Shown one piece after another: positions 1 through 12,410 of a DNA stretch of 64,000 bases. The stretch comes from Seminavis robusta (lineage: Eukaryota > Bacillariophyta > Bacillariophyceae > Naviculales > Naviculaceae), in assembly GCA_903772945.1 (NCBI GenBank), contig CAICTM010000050.1:1-64000 (forward strand), given 5' to 3'. Position numbers and translations under genes: made by a program. Positions within the stretch are counted from its first letter, which is position 1. Each line of letters opens with the position of its first letter. The notes below the pieces were generated by a model. That model was given only the letters and a program-made list of their open reading frames with translations, was not told the DNA's origin and did not search any database.

Positions 1-1252
1 GAACTGGAAATCGATATGCCATGGTCTCCATCGCCAATGATGTGTGGGAACATCAATCCATTCAGGCTGATACTGGATTTGTAAATCAGGTGAGCATGAG
101 TCTGTGCAATAGCTTTGTAGCTATCTGGAGTCAGCTTGTTGTCCCTTGGAATGGAACGTGAGCTGTCTCTTCTTGTTGGATGTCCAAGAAGTGTTTGATG
201 TCCTGCTTTTGTCTTTCCAGAGGAATGGAATCCATCTCTTCCAGCTGGGGGAAGTTCTTCCTTCATCACGGCTTCCTCTTCTTTCGAATCGAATTGCTGT
301 GACTTGTTGTACATGAATGTGTGCTTGCTTGATGTTGACCTTTGTTTGCACCTCTTGTAGATGGGTGCTGGCAACTTGTGGCTTTCCGTCGAACTGTTGC
401 TTGCTTTGAGCCGGTTCCATGGTGGAACTGTTCCGTTGGAACTGTGGGAATCCTCTGCATAAGATATCCCGGTAGCACTAGTGTGTGGCTACCCTTGCTT
501 GAGTAAGCTTGCTTTGCCTTGATAGGCTTCTGGTGTCGCACTTGCAATCTCATGATGGATCTTCTGAGTCGATCGCGAGAGTCAAAATGAATCGATCTCG
601 TGGTCGCCGCTTGTGATTCGATCGCTTCGTGTCATTCGATTTGGCATGATCGTTTCTTGTCCGTCGATCTGGTGTGTCAATCTGGATTGATCGATCGGAG
701 AATTCAAAGGAAGTTTGAAAAAGGTTTGAGACTCTGGTTTTTTGTGGGTTACAACTTTATCAATACCACTCCTTCTGTCACTGTTGGCACACTCCTGTGA
801 GCGAGCTGTGGGCGAAGGACTTGAACTTGTTGTAGCCAAAGCTGGCTTGTTGGTTGGAACCTTGGATTGCACCTTGGGTTGCTGTGGAGCTTGAGGTGGT
901 GCCTCTAGGATTCCTGAGATTCGATAGGACTCAATGTGTCTATCTGTGCTTGGTTAAGCAGGCTCCTGCCTTAGGAAAGGCTTGCAATCCATTCTCGAAC
1001 TTCGTCGTGTCACTGGCTTTCAATGAGTCCAAAACAAAACTTGGAAGTAGTTCTCTGCATTCCGCTTGGTGGCGGGAAGCTGAGCGGTGGGGATGAGACA
1101 ATACGGACAGTGTCATCATCAGAAAAGTCTTGTGGCTGGCACTCCTGCTGAGGGTGATGCCACTCCTGGGAGACTGGGGTCGGATGATACCGTCAATTGG
1201 TGTACCTGCGGCTCGGACTTGGAAGTTCGGCTGCCATCATAAAGTTCTAAGA
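1..1252. other. Repeat-derived stretch without a recognisable gene
   Basis: Only short open frames are present, mainly on the minus strand (121-553 and 582-872), rich in Ser, Gln, Thr and Lys with no recognisable domain. The motif ACTCCTGTGAGC near 790 recurs in the short tandem array at 13.7 kb, so this is probably transposon-derived sequence. No gene is called. Confidence 0.4.
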
Positions 1253-1735
1253 AGGTTCAGTTTCAGTACTGAAGTAGTGGATTGGGTCTCGCTGAAACCC
1301 CTCCTCAGGGACAGCGTAAGTCAGGCAGTTCAGGAGCCTTGTCGTGCCTCAGGAGTGTTCCACACCTCCAGTAGACACCAAACAAAGGACTTGGCCCTGT
1401 CAGTCAGATCAGGAGGGCTCTCCTCAAGAGCTGGGAGCCTTCGTTATCCAATCGTGCAGTGGCAGTCTGGGAAAACAGTACTATCTTTTACCTCCTACGC
1501 TTCTCGCCGCCTCAACAGGATTGTATCAACCTGCTGCGGTATCAAAGGGCTACAAGTAATCAGTGATCGGTCCTCAATCTTTCGTATTTTTATTACTATG
1601 ATAGAAAGGACATCTTTCTTGCTGCTTTCGGCTGGAGATAAGCCAGCTGTGGTGTGCTGGAGCTGTAGCCCAAGTAGCTGTGGAGCTATCTCTGACGGAT
1701 CCAGAGCTCTGCTCCTAAATAGTTATCGCTCCCCA
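1253..1735. repeat. Direct repeat D, copy 1 (LTR-like)
   Basis: This block of about 480 bp begins GAAGGTTCAG and ends near AGTTATCG. It is repeated at 5353-5474 and, after an inserted gypsy element, at 9908-10262. Shared stretches include GGACTTGGCCCTGTCAGTCA, TCGTGCAGTGGCAGTCTGGG and GGAGATAAGCCAGCTGTG. The two copies bracket a gag-like open frame, so they may be the LTRs of a non-autonomous element, but no clear primer site or target duplication was found. Confidence 0.55.
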
Positions 1736-2177
1736 CGAGTGCGTATGGATCCACTCTCATGGGAATGCCACGAGATACGATTAGTTACTAACAAACTACA
1801 ATACATACTCCCCCCATGAACGGAACATTCATGGCCCACTCGGCATCGACTGCTAGTGAAACACAATGTGAGATTGGAGATCTACCAAGTGGAGGGACTT
1901 GCAAGGTTGGTCGGTTGCTGGACCAAAAGTAGGCTGCTGGACCAAAGGTAGGCGCAAAATCGGTTGCGTGCTCATCAGCATGACCAGACCCGGTAGGTGT
2001 CGGCGGTGCTGGTTGCTACAATAAGCTGTTTTTGTTTCTCAATATGTAGACAAATATTGTGACTTTGCCACAGGCCGAATTCAGCGGTGGCAAGCTCTCA
2101 GTGGAGCGGCCTTCTTTCCCCGCAATCATGTCCCTTGACGGATGGGATGGATGGCCTGTACCAGACAGGGACGTAGT

Positions 2178-3660
2178 CTAGTTGCCCGTCCGAAGATCCA
2201 GGGACGGTGCTAGCAGCACAGACTGGAGTGCCCCAATCCTATGGGCCATCATGGAACCAAACACATGATGGAACCAAATGACAAACACTAGGGAACTCCC
2301 AATTGCCTTGGAGGCAGAGGGGACTGAGGCCTTGGGGCTTGGGACCTCGGGCTCATTCTGTAGTGTGGCTGTGTTGCTGCTGGCAGCCATTGGTCGACTG
2401 GATGGAATTGCTGCCAAAGGGATCCTCTCATTCGGCACAACCCTGGTGGCATTGGAGTACCGAAAGAGGGGGTCCGGGAAGGACCAAGCTGGGTATCCTT
2501 GGTGTCGTTCGACATGGTGGACACCTTGATCTCCAGGCAAGGTTGGTGGTTGCACCTGCCCTAGAAGCTGTTTGCTTGAAAGCATCCTGCTTTGTGTGTG
2601 CACTTGCCTGCAAAGGGATCGCCTCGTTTGGAACCAGCCTGGTGCCACTGGGATACCAAAGAGAGGTGTCTCTGCTAGAATCGCGTTGGTTGCCTTGTTG
2701 GTCGCCTTGATGGGCAAACCGTGGGGCATCCAACATGGGTTGGTTGTCGTGGGTCTACAAAAGGACGTGCGGTCCTGCTTGGAAGGGACACCGGTTGTGT
2801 TGATTACATGCGGGATTTCCTGGGATGGTGGATTCGTCCAGCTAGAATCGTGGTTGCTGTTGGCTTCAGTACTAGCCTCCCCATAAGCCAATGTAGAAGC
2901 TGTGACTGCTGGAGCTGGAAGTAGGCAGCTCTGTAAACTCCCCATCACCCAGTGAAGCATTGGGAGCACCAGCTAGGGAAAATGGTTGCACCGGAGCAAC
3001 CAAGGGAATGGCATTGTGCAGCTGGTTGCTGGTCGCTGTAACTCGCAAAGGACGAGCGGCCGGCGACTCCCCACAAGCGTGCTTGGAAGATGACTGGTGG
3101 TTGGTTGTGGCACCGGTCAAAGAGGGAGTGACAGGTAGCTTCCCATAGCAGTCTGGCTTGGGAGTTAGATGCTGGGGGTCATCCCCAGGACTGCCAGTTG
3201 GTGGAACTGTGGCTACATTGCTCTTGTTGTTGGTGGAAGCAAAGAGGGCCTCTGCCAGTCGACGCTGCGTGGGCTTGACACTAGTGCCAGGCAACACCCC
3301 ACAATCGTGCTTGGGAGATGCGTGATACCGGTTGTGCCTCATAGTCCTGGAGGCGGCTGCCTTCTGCTTGAGGGCAGCTGCTTTTCCGTTGATCTTCTCG
3401 ATGTTTCGACTAAGGGACTTGTCAATCAGCTGACGAATGCACCAATGTCGCTCTTCAATGAGAATATCAAGGGTAGTGCCAATGGCTTGGATAGAGGCGT
3501 GCCGCTCATCCAGACTCTTCATGATGGCTTGAACCGTATCCTCCCGGGTTGCAGGGGAAGTGTGGCTAGTTGTTCTTGGGCTAGCCTGTTCCATTGGTTC
3601 TCTAGCCTTCGAGGGCTTCCGTGATGGTGGAGGAGTCACTGTGGGTATGTAGATTGACAT
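2178..3660 (-). CDS. Low-complexity hypothetical open frames in repeat D interior
   Basis: Two overlapping minus-strand open frames (3660-2872, 262 codons; 2969-2178, 263 codons) lie between the two copies of repeat D. The first has a helical segment around residues 45-105 (SLDERHASIQAIGTTLD, LIEERHWCIRQLIDKSL) followed by imperfect Pro/Thr/Ser-rich repeats, each starting with a K-x-x-C-G-like core (KHDCGVLPGT, KPDCYGKLP, KHACGESPA). At DNA level 2416-2470 and 2611-2665 are also similar, so the stretch holds internal duplications about 195 bp apart. A coiled-coil segment plus a disordered tail would fit a gag-like protein of a non-autonomous retroelement, but no zinc knuckle, protease or reverse transcriptase is visible. 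Function is unknown and this may not be a functional gene. Confidence 0.3.
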
Positions 3661-5352
3661 GGTTGCTTTCTTTCTGCAAAGTAAGAGGTGTAGGCTGTAC
3701 TTGGTGGCAACACTGGATCTCAGCTTTTGTTGCAGTGAAATAAATGCTGGCTCAACTGTAATCTGGAATCCAAAAAGATGACCTCCAGGAACCTTGCTAT
3801 GGGCCTGGGAAATTCAATCTAGTTGTAGTTGAATAAGGTAGCCAGTGTAGAGGGTCTGGAGCCTGCTTCCTGTGTTGCCGTGGTGCTGGGAATTGCCTTG
3901 GTTTTTGGTGATTTTGCCTCACTGCGAAGCTAGCTTATTGGGGCCAATGAATCTCACCACAAAAAACCGTAAAAAAAGCTTCCAAAATCCAAGGTAAGCT
4001 ACCCACTGACTAAACAAAGTATGGCGGATCCACTGGTACAAGTTTCAGCCAAGCGAATTGACCTCTTAGTCGTCTCGTGAGTCCTCGGGTTACTCGATCT
4101 CTTCGTGCTCCGTGTTGGTTGATCGCTCCACGCGGAAGATCGTGATTTTCAATGACTCGACGTTGTAAACACCTTAATCTGGAGGTGTCTGTTTAACACT
4201 TGGGCTTAGATAAATGATGATAGCTATCTAAGGTGTTCCCCATAAGTAGCCATTCTGTGTTTCAGCCTTCTGTTTCATACTGGGTGAGTACGGCATACAT
4301 GAAGATGTACACAGGAACACAGCATAACTGGAACACTTGTACTCAACCTGAACTCTACAATCATAGCCTCATAGCCTCTGTCATGAATACCGGCCTCTAA
4401 CACTTAAAATTGTGAGCGCAAACAGGTTACCGAGGCTGAGCCTGCTTTCAGAACAAGAACCGGTACGTGGAACGTTGTCGTATAAGTCTTCGACGACCCG
4501 TGACCGGTACAAGATACCCAGGATCGAAACGGAAGCTTCTTGTTCGTTCCGCGTGACGTTGACCTCTGACTCAGTGCACTCGTAATAAGTAACGAAACTG
4601 CACGGACTTTTTGATTGGCTGATCGGCTCCCGTGTGAAGTGTTCTATGAGCTTCCGTGGAATCCTGAAACAATACAGGACAGAAACTAGTGACACTCAGA
4701 ACTGCACGGATGATTGGAAAGAGATAAGCCTCAAGAGTTTGAATAAATCCGCGAACTCCTTCAACGTTCTGTGTAAATCGCTGATTGACTTGAAAGCGAT
4801 AAGCCCGTACAAAAGGAGATATCGATGCGTGCGCTCGATAAAGCAGTTTGTTCTTCCACTGTAAAAGATATGATCTCAGTAGCCAAAGCGGTGCGAAACA
4901 ATAAGTCTCGGAGACTCCAGATGTTCCTTCACCGTACGACCGTAACGGCTTCTTCTTTCGACGAAATGGTTGCTTATCCTCTCTTCCGTGCTCGGTCTTC
5001 GGTGCTGCTACTGGTACGTTGCCAATGGCGTCGTGGTGGAGAGGATGCCTTGAGAAGATAGGTTTCTTCAAGGCAATGGGCTTTCTGTTGGAGTTGTAGA
5101 TTTGTGTATGGTCAAGTCAAAGGTTCTTGTCACTGTGGTGAAGGCTGGAACTCTCAGAATTGACCACAAAAGGTTGTTGACTTCTGACTTCAAAAGTAGG
5201 CTTGAAAGCAGCACCAAATTCCAATGAAATCCAACTGTAACTGTAGTGTATCACGATTGTTGAAATGCGGAGAGCTCCTTGTCGGCCTGGAGACTCTCCT
5301 TCCTTAAAAACTGCCCCGATTCTATTGCGACTGTTTAATCCAATAAGTTTCT
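3661..5352. other. Unassigned stretch upstream of the repeat D open frames
   Basis: No convincing gene. Open frames on both strands at 4381-5071 (up to 166 codons) overlap each other and have no recognisable motif. Two GACCGGTAC/AACCGGTAC motifs occur near 4456 and 4502. If the flanking D repeats are LTRs this would be the leader and 5' interior of that element. Confidence 0.35.
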
Positions 5353-5474
5353 GAAGGTTCAGTTCCAAGTACTGAAGCATGGACTGGGTCTCGCTGAAAC
5401 CCTTTCTCAGGGACAGCGGTAGTCAGGCAGTAAGGGGGCCTTGTCGTGCCTCAAGAGTGTTCCACCATCCAGTT
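5353..5474. repeat. Direct repeat D, copy 2, left part
   Basis: CTGAAGGTTCAG through GTGTTCCACC matches 1251-1375. Similarity to copy 1 stops where the gypsy LTR begins and resumes at about 9908, so the gypsy element was inserted into this repeat copy. Confidence 0.6.
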
Positions 5475-8400
5475 GCACTAACGCTTAAAATGCTAGTGGT
5501 AAGATCTTTCGAGTGTTTGAGTTTGAGAGATGAAAGTTATGAGAGGATTAGAAAGGCTATGAAAACTGTAATCAACGAGAGAGATCCAAGTCAAAGGATC
5601 GTAGAGATCTGACACTCCCGCGGGAGACTGTAGAGTGTGATAGAGTAAGGTTGCGCGTAGCGATCCTATCACTCCACGATCCAAAAAACGGAACGCGTGG
5701 AAGATTCGTCTGCAATTATCTAGTAGCGTTGGAATCCTCCACGCCACTAAAATATCTAGCGCGATGTTTCACCGTCGACCTAGTATGATCTAGCGTGTTC
5801 CATTGAGAACCTCGTCTGTCTCGACTATTCACGAAAGACTCATCCATGAGTCGAACTCAACACCCTATCTAAGATCGAGTCGCGAATAAGGCTAGAGCGT
5901 GTATTGCATTCGCTCCGCCCCCTGACAAGGGTCACGAAAAGCACGACATCAGTCGGACAAAGAGAACATATAATAAAGTGCGGGGCATTCTCATGAGATT
6001 TGGATGAAGACATGTGCGTCGCACGATGGCAATTCTACAAGGGGATCAGGCCCTGTATGGGTGTAAATACCTTATGTCCCAAGTCTGGTAGACTGGTCCG
6101 CCGTTGTGGAGGTAGCATGTTCGAGCCGTACAGTGCCATGTTTATTGACTCGGTCTGTGTTGTAAGGACCTTGTGCGTGTGCTGACCGTACTAACGGTTT
6201 TGAGACTGATGAATCATCATAGTGTCGTTGACATGGTGTTGAAGAGGGACACGTGCCGTGTTCTCACCTTATCGGTGTTTTCTGGATAAGTCGTTGGCGA
6301 CTGTCCTTGATGTTATTCCGGTTTGCTTTGGAAACGGATGTGGTGAAGCTTGCCACGATTGACGCGCGTGAACTTGCGACGAGTTCCATGATCATCCCGG
6401 AGAGTCTTCTCGACCTTTACGCGGGATTAACGTTCTCTTGTCCATGACGACGGGTCATGGATACTGGGTAACCCACCTCTGGTTCAGAACGATGGTTTCT
6501 CCTTCTGCTGTCCCGTGAGCATGCCTTGGTAGTTCTTTGTTCCAATGAATCTACGAAGTTACTTCCTGTTGGTAGGAGGGGCGATAGCTGGATCGCACTT
6601 GTTATCGTTTTAGTTAAGAAGTTGGTTTCCTTCTCGAGAAGTCCAATTGTCTAGCTACTCCAGTTCTTCCTATCGAGGAAGGCGCTTGGTAGTGTGAGAT
6701 TTCAGTTCCGACTTCTTGAAGTCTTTGGGGAAGGTCATCCTACTGTTCAACTCGATCTGCGAATCGACGTCCGTAGGATGAGTTGATCATCAACGTATGC
6801 ACGTACATTTTCTTAGTCATGCATGCGTGCTTTCATCTTCCTTGGACAGATTGCGGGACTATTACATAGGCCCATTTGGCAACCTCTGGTACTCCTGCTT
6901 TCCCTTCGGGAGTGCAATGGCATAGTGTGGCTTCGAGTGAGGTGACAGCTCTGTGTGATTGGTACCTGGTTCAGGTCTAGACTGGTAGCGCACTTGAATC
7001 CATCTGGGTTCAAGAGAATGTCCTGTAATCTTTGGATAGGATAAGGCTTCCGCTTGATCCGTTTGTTCGTTTCCCGAAAAGCCGAGATGAATCGTGAAGA
7101 TCCCTCTTTCTTGGGAACGATAAAAGTGGTGCGCCCACTTGGAACGATTCACCTTTTTGAGTGCCCCTGTTTCGAAGAGACGTTCAACCTCCTTCTTAAA
7201 GGTGTTGGTATGGACCCGTGAGTAGGGTGAGCCCTAGTGTAATAGGATTTAACGTCGGGACGAAGTTGCTACTACGTAGTCGTCCCTTCGCAACTCTCCA
7301 AAGTATCCTCGACTGGTCGAAGCACTTGGTTGAAAAGGCATGAGCCAGTTCTTGCTCCTCCTTGGTTAACGGATTTCGACTCTGGCATTTCTGCCTTAAG
7401 CCTATTTGTCCGTATGTCGTATCAAGAATTTTCTTGAGACTATTTGCATTGTCGCTGACAGCTGCAGAATCGGAATTGGAGAAGTTCTCCTTTCTATTGG
7501 TGTTGCTCTCTTTCGTCGGGAAAAATGCATGGTTTCACCCCAATGACATGGTAATGAAATCAAACTTGATTCTAAGGTCGAAGAGAGTGTCTGACCTATG
7601 ATTATGTCTTGCGCCCCAAGTTCTTTGGTGACGTGTAAATTCCACTTGCTAATTCTACCATCGTGGAACTCAAGAATCGCGAGTGTGCTTACTCGTCGTG
7701 CGGGGTCTCAATTCCTTCATAGAAGAAGTCCGCAATGTTTGGACGCCCCCAGATTCCTTCCATGCATGAAACTCTTAGAATGAGTTTGAGCAATTAAAAA
7801 GTTCCGGATGCTCCTGTAATTCCAGTAGGCAACAGAGTGTAACTGGGTTTCCGTTTCCCTTTCGCTCGTCTGTTAAATTTAACATAGACGATATGTTTCA
7901 AGGTTCTCTTGTCTTGCGACGGTGATGAGTTGATGGCCATGGACCGAAGTTTAACGAATGGCTGACATCGTCAGTGTCTAGTTGAGGAGTTACTAGGCAA
8001 TTTACTAATTTGCCGTTGACTTCGTTAGTTGTAAACAAATCTTTTTTACTAATTAGTGAGATATTTTCATCACTTAGGTATGAGATATCGGAACATGGTT
8101 CCGTTGAATCATCATCCTGGCCCTAATCCTCAGACGGAGATCTCTCCATCCGAATTATTGAAGTCGAATTCGGCTAGCGCCTTGTCGACAGCGCCCATCT
8201 TCTTGTCCATCATGTTGATTGATCCAACAGAGGAGTCGTCCTCGTTGCCGGAGTTGTCAGACTTGCGCTGGCAACTATAATGGTTGCATTCGCTTTCTTC
8301 TTGGCGATCAAGCTTTGCATGCTAGGTTGGAACCTTTCATGTAGGATAAGTAGAGTCCTTCTTGGTGTAGGTCTTGTGCGTCGTCGGACTTGCTAGTTTT

Positions 8401-9907
8401 CTAATGTCTTGTTCTTGTTGGTTACGTTTGCTTTTATCGTTGTCCAACTAGGTACTTGAGACTTGGCCTTGACTTCTTCAAAGTCATGCAGTCAGCAGTG
8501 TTGTGAGTGCTGGACTCGTGGTATCCACCACTTTTCTCTTCGTTCTTGGAAGAGTGGCGTTGTTCGAGTAGACTTGGTACTTCTTGCTGTTGTTCTCTCT
8601 CGCAGGAGCTTGCTTGGCATCACCGCCCTTTTCAAAGTCTTCGGAGGATTCCATGCGTTCGCAGAATCCAATGTTTTCTCCTATAGGAGCGAGAAAGGAT
8701 CGAAGTCGTTTCGTCTCATCTTCTTCATCCACGAGCGTGGAATTCCATGACAAACAGTGTCAATGACTTCGTCATGGTTCAATGTTTGGTTGGGTCCAAA
8801 AAGTGGTAGACGAGGAAGTTCATCGGTGTTCATCCGACTGAGGTTGTTTGACATAAGCCCGAGTAGACATATCAGCAGGCTTACGCATCTTCGGCGCATG
8901 AAGCGTTTCTGCTTTTCAAGAGCCTGTAGGACAGACCGCTTCGATAAGCATTTAGCCAAACGTAATGTCACGTCGCCAAAGCAGGCTGAACTGCTCCGTT
9001 CCAGGCAGCCTGGAAACGTCTTGGAAAGTGGCTTCGTCTTCACCGCCACGTATGTCGCGAGGAGGAATCGCGTTGACTGCAATCTGGCGCAAGGCCATTC
9101 AACGTATTTCACGGTGGCCTGACAGCTAGATTCGTAACTGTCTTGGCAGAGCTAGAAGTCATCTTCCTGAGGAGGTTGTGTTTGTCGTCAGCGTAGCAAT
9201 GGCGAGCCCGATGAAGACTTCTCCATACGTCCAGCCCACTTGATGGTCTGACGTGGAGTCTCAGATCCATTGATGATTTGGACCTTGAAGGTGTACTTGG
9301 CGCTGTTAGCATCTGCTGGAAAGTGCGAAGTTTGTAGGTGGTAGAGCGAGAATCGTCGATTTCGCATTCATCATCGAGGTCGATTAGAGGAAGGATTGGT
9401 TTGTCACGCAGCTTGGACTCGAAGCTGGTGTATGCGTCTTTGGCAATCTTCATGGTGAGGAATAGGTTAGGGTAGCTGAAAGCTATTGTGTTTGTTAACA
9501 AAATGCACTACGCTAAAAGCTAGTGTAAAGATCTTTCGAGTGTTTTGAGTTTGAGAGAATGAAAGTTTGAGAGGATTAGAAAGCTATGAAAACTAATCAA
9601 CGAGAGAGATCCACAATCAAAGGATCGTAGATCTGAACTCCCGCGTAGAGTGTGATAGAGTAGGTTGCGGTAGCGATCCTACTCACTCCACGATCCAAAA
9701 ACGGAACCGTGGAAGATTCGTCTAGCATTTATCTAGTACTTGGGACTCCGCATAAATATCTAGCGCGATGTTTCACCATCGACCTAGTATGACTAGCGGT
9801 CATGAGAACCCTGTCTCAATGACTATTCACGAAAGACTCAGTCATGAAGTCGAACTCAAACCCTATCTAGGATCGAGTCGCAATAAGGCTAAGAGCCGTG
9901 TATTGCA
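5475..9907 (-). mobile_element. Ty3/gypsy LTR retrotransposon A, decayed (fossil)
   Basis: This is a minus-strand element with LTRs at about 5475-5908 (3' LTR) and 9493-9907 (5' LTR). The LTR ends read TGCAATACAC and TGTTAACA on the coding strand. Gag-type coding remnants follow the 5' LTR (about 9450 to 8000, beginning MKIAKDAYTSFESKLRDKP) and reverse-transcriptase remnants lie at about 7200-6800 (ATSLDLN, TELSPHSKPHYAIALPKGK), which is a Ty3/gypsy RT pattern. A purine-rich tract abuts the 3' LTR. The element is heavily broken with many lesions, and its two LTRs differ at many places, so it is old, unless some of the noise is assembly error. It sits inside repeat D. Confidence 0.8.
9493..9907 (-). 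repeat. 5' LTR of gypsy element A
   Basis: About 415 bp, starting TGCAATACAC (minus strand, at 9907) and ending TGTTAACA (9493). Homologous LTRs occur at 5475-5908, 15502-15936 and about 17785-18275. Confidence 0.75.
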
Positions 9908-10262
9908 ACAGTAGGCACCAAACCAAGGACTTGGCCCTGTCAGTCAGACAGGAGGGCCAGCAGAGCTCTCTGCTGGGCCCTTTGGGCCAGCTCTCCTCAG
10001 GAGCTGGAGCCTTCGTTATTCAATCGTGCAGTGGCAGTCTGGGAACAGTACTATCTGCTACCTCCTACTGCTTCTGCCCGGCCTCAACAGGATTGGTATC
10101 AAACTGCTGCGGTATACATTTCCTTAACTATGATGGAAAGGACGATCCTTTCTTGCTGCTTGGCTGGAGATAAGCCAGCTGTGGGTCTCTGGAGTCTGTA
10201 TGGCCAGCATAGCTGTTGAGCTATCTCTGACGGGATCCAGAGCTCTCGCTCCTAAAAGTTAT
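9908..10262. repeat. Direct repeat D, copy 2, right part
   Basis: Matches copy 1 from about 1372 to 1731 (CACCAAACCAAGGACTTGGC onward). It carries a small local duplication of a GGGCCAGC/GCTGGGCC motif near 9954-9999 that copy 1 lacks. The break at 9907/9908 marks the gypsy insertion point. Confidence 0.6.
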
Positions 10263-11487
10263 CGGCATTGACACTTGATGGGCTGGAAGCCCTTCGTAGA
10301 TGGAAGCTGGTTGAAGCTCTGGAAGTCGTAGACTTGTGGGAAGTGATGCCCTATTGGAAGGTGCATGGAAGCTGGAAATGATGTAGCTTGGAAGTCACGG
10401 ACTTGTTGGGTTCGACTGAACCTAGTTCTTGGATGGTCTCGATGTCTGAAGATGGAATGAGGAAATGGTTGAGTTATTGTTTCCTCTTGTCATGGGTGTT
10501 TTTACTCATGTGAGACTCGTGACTGCTTGGTGTCGTCATTTGTGGTGACTGGTGCCGTCACTTGTTACACTTGGTACCGTCATTTGTGTTGCCGTAGCTG
10601 AGACTGGAAGTCAGGCTATAGCGACACTTTGGAGAACTGTTGTAGTAGCCGGAACTAGGAGAAGTTCCTTGCCACAATGATGCTTTGAGTTGGGGCTAGA
10701 AGCCTTGGAAGTTTGGAAACTTGTAAGGAAGTATTCGGTAGTATTTGTGGATGCTCCAGCTTGATGGGCTCCACTGGACTGGACGTGCACGGTCGATTAT
10801 GGTTCGATGGTGATGTATCGGTAGATCCTTTGGTTGGTGATGTCACTGCTCTTACATCCTGTGAGTTGGCTGTGGCAGTAGGTTTGTATAGTTGTATCTT
10901 CTGTAGGTTGATTTGTTGTACTCATGTAATTCTGTTGGTGTGAGACTAAGGTTGGTTGCAATCTTTGTACAGTAGTTGCAGTGGAGCTGAGGTGTGCACC
11001 CTCTTGTTGTTTCTTTTGATCAGGTTCCCGCTTGTGGGTCAAACTCTGTCTGCTCCAGCCATCCTGTGGCTGTGTTCCTTGTCTTGTGAACTCTTGAGTC
11101 GCTTGTAGCTATGCTACTCGGTTCAACGTTCACTGTCGATCTGCTGTTGTTGCAGTTGCGTTATTGTAGATGCAATTCGAATTTGGTTTGGTCGATTCAT
11201 TGTAATCGGTTTGGTAGTGGTAGATACCGTTGTTGGCTGTTGTTGCCATCGATGCTGGCTGTTGATGTAGCCATTATGGTTGTTGGCCGTGTAGTTGTGG
11301 CCATTGATGGTTATGGCATGGCCTATAAAGGCGGATGTTATGATGATTTTGTTTAGGATTTAGGTTTTGGATTGGGTCCCTCACACTCCTGTGCACTTGC
11401 TGTATCAAATAGCAAGGGCATGGACTGTAATGGTATCTGTTGTTACCTGCCTGGAGGCTGTTGTTCCTCAGGTTTGCCTGTAATCAT
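10263..11487. other. Unassigned repeat-like stretch
   Basis: No gene recognised. The stretch from 10270 to 10420 contains repeated GGAAGCTGG/GGAAGTCGTAGACTTG units, and 10500-10620 contains GGTGCCGTCA-type repeats. Short open frames (10655-11042 minus, 10713-10943 plus) are unsupported. Confidence 0.35.
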
Positions 11488-11660
11488 AAGGAAGTGCTGT
11501 GGATTAGTTGCACAATACACATTCCAAAAAAAGGTAGTAGGAGGTGCTGTGGCTTTGGATGCCACAATACGCACTCCAAAGGTAGTAGGAGATGCTGTGG
11601 CTTTGGATGCCACAATACATACTCCATGAAAGGGTAGGAGGTGCTGAGTGCAAACTCAAT
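11488..11660. repeat. 48-bp tandem repeat, about 3.5 copies
   Basis: The unit GGTAGTAGGAGGTGCTGTGG...CACAATAC...ACTCCA starts at 11533 and again at 11581, with a diverged copy before (11488-11532) and a partial copy after (from about 11634). Because 48 is a multiple of three, open frames on both strands pass through it (Gly-Cys-His-rich on plus), but nothing supports their being genes. Confidence 0.8.
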
Positions 11661-12410
11661 ACAACTCCAAAGAAAATTATTCAATGCTGTGGGAGGCACT
11701 CCTGTGCTTCCTATGGCTTGTGGCACTGCTGCGGTAGCTCTTGCGCCGGTTGGCTAGCTAGCCGTTCTACAGTACCGTACCTGTGCCGGTAGCATGCTTG
11801 GATTCGCCGGATTGTTGCCGAGTACGGAGCTTGGCACCGTACGACTGTACACTCCTGGAAAGATATCACGGAAGATACCTTTTTCTGCGTTCAGTGGCTT
11901 GCTTCTTGTGTGCTCGCTGAACTGGGCTGTTCTTTGTCGTTCCGTGGAACTGATGACAGCAGTCAGCGATTTCCTCACAAAAAACAATGTCTTCTTCTGC
12001 CGACAGCAGTGCCAACAGCACCCTTCTGTTGCCGACACTGTTGTCGATCGACAGACACAATGGCGCTGTTGCCACTGTCGGTATTGATTGACGCGACGGC
12101 GTTGTCAATCTTGTAGAAGCGGCAGCAACTGGATAGTAGTAGCAGCGTTCGCTGTTCTTGTTGCAGTAGCGGCCGTCGTCGGTCGATCGAGCGCCTCCGT
12201 TGTGTTCTTCGTGTCGGCCCTTTGGCTGACACTCCTGTTGCCGCTGGCGGTATCAACCTAGCAGTAGCGACCGGCTATGTAACAGCGGTCGTTTGCTCTT
12301 GTTGATAGTAGCGGTAGCAGTCGTCAATCGCTCGTTCGTCGTGTCGGTCTTGTTCTTGGCTGGTGGATTTTGGAAAATTCGCAAATTCGCTCTGATCCAG
12401 CCTGTTGCCG
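11661..12410. other. Unassigned low-complexity stretch before the 360-bp array
   Basis: Several overlapping open frames on both strands (11754-12256) are Cys-, Arg- and Gln-rich without a domain. GTAGCAGCG/GTCGTC-type short repeats are frequent. The stretch grades into the tandem array at 12411 and is probably an old part of the same satellite. Confidence 0.3.

Noticed and set aside
4381-5071. Possible gene on either strand at 4.4-5.1 kb
   Set aside because: Overlapping frames of similar length on both strands, none with a recognisable domain, all inside the repeat D interval.
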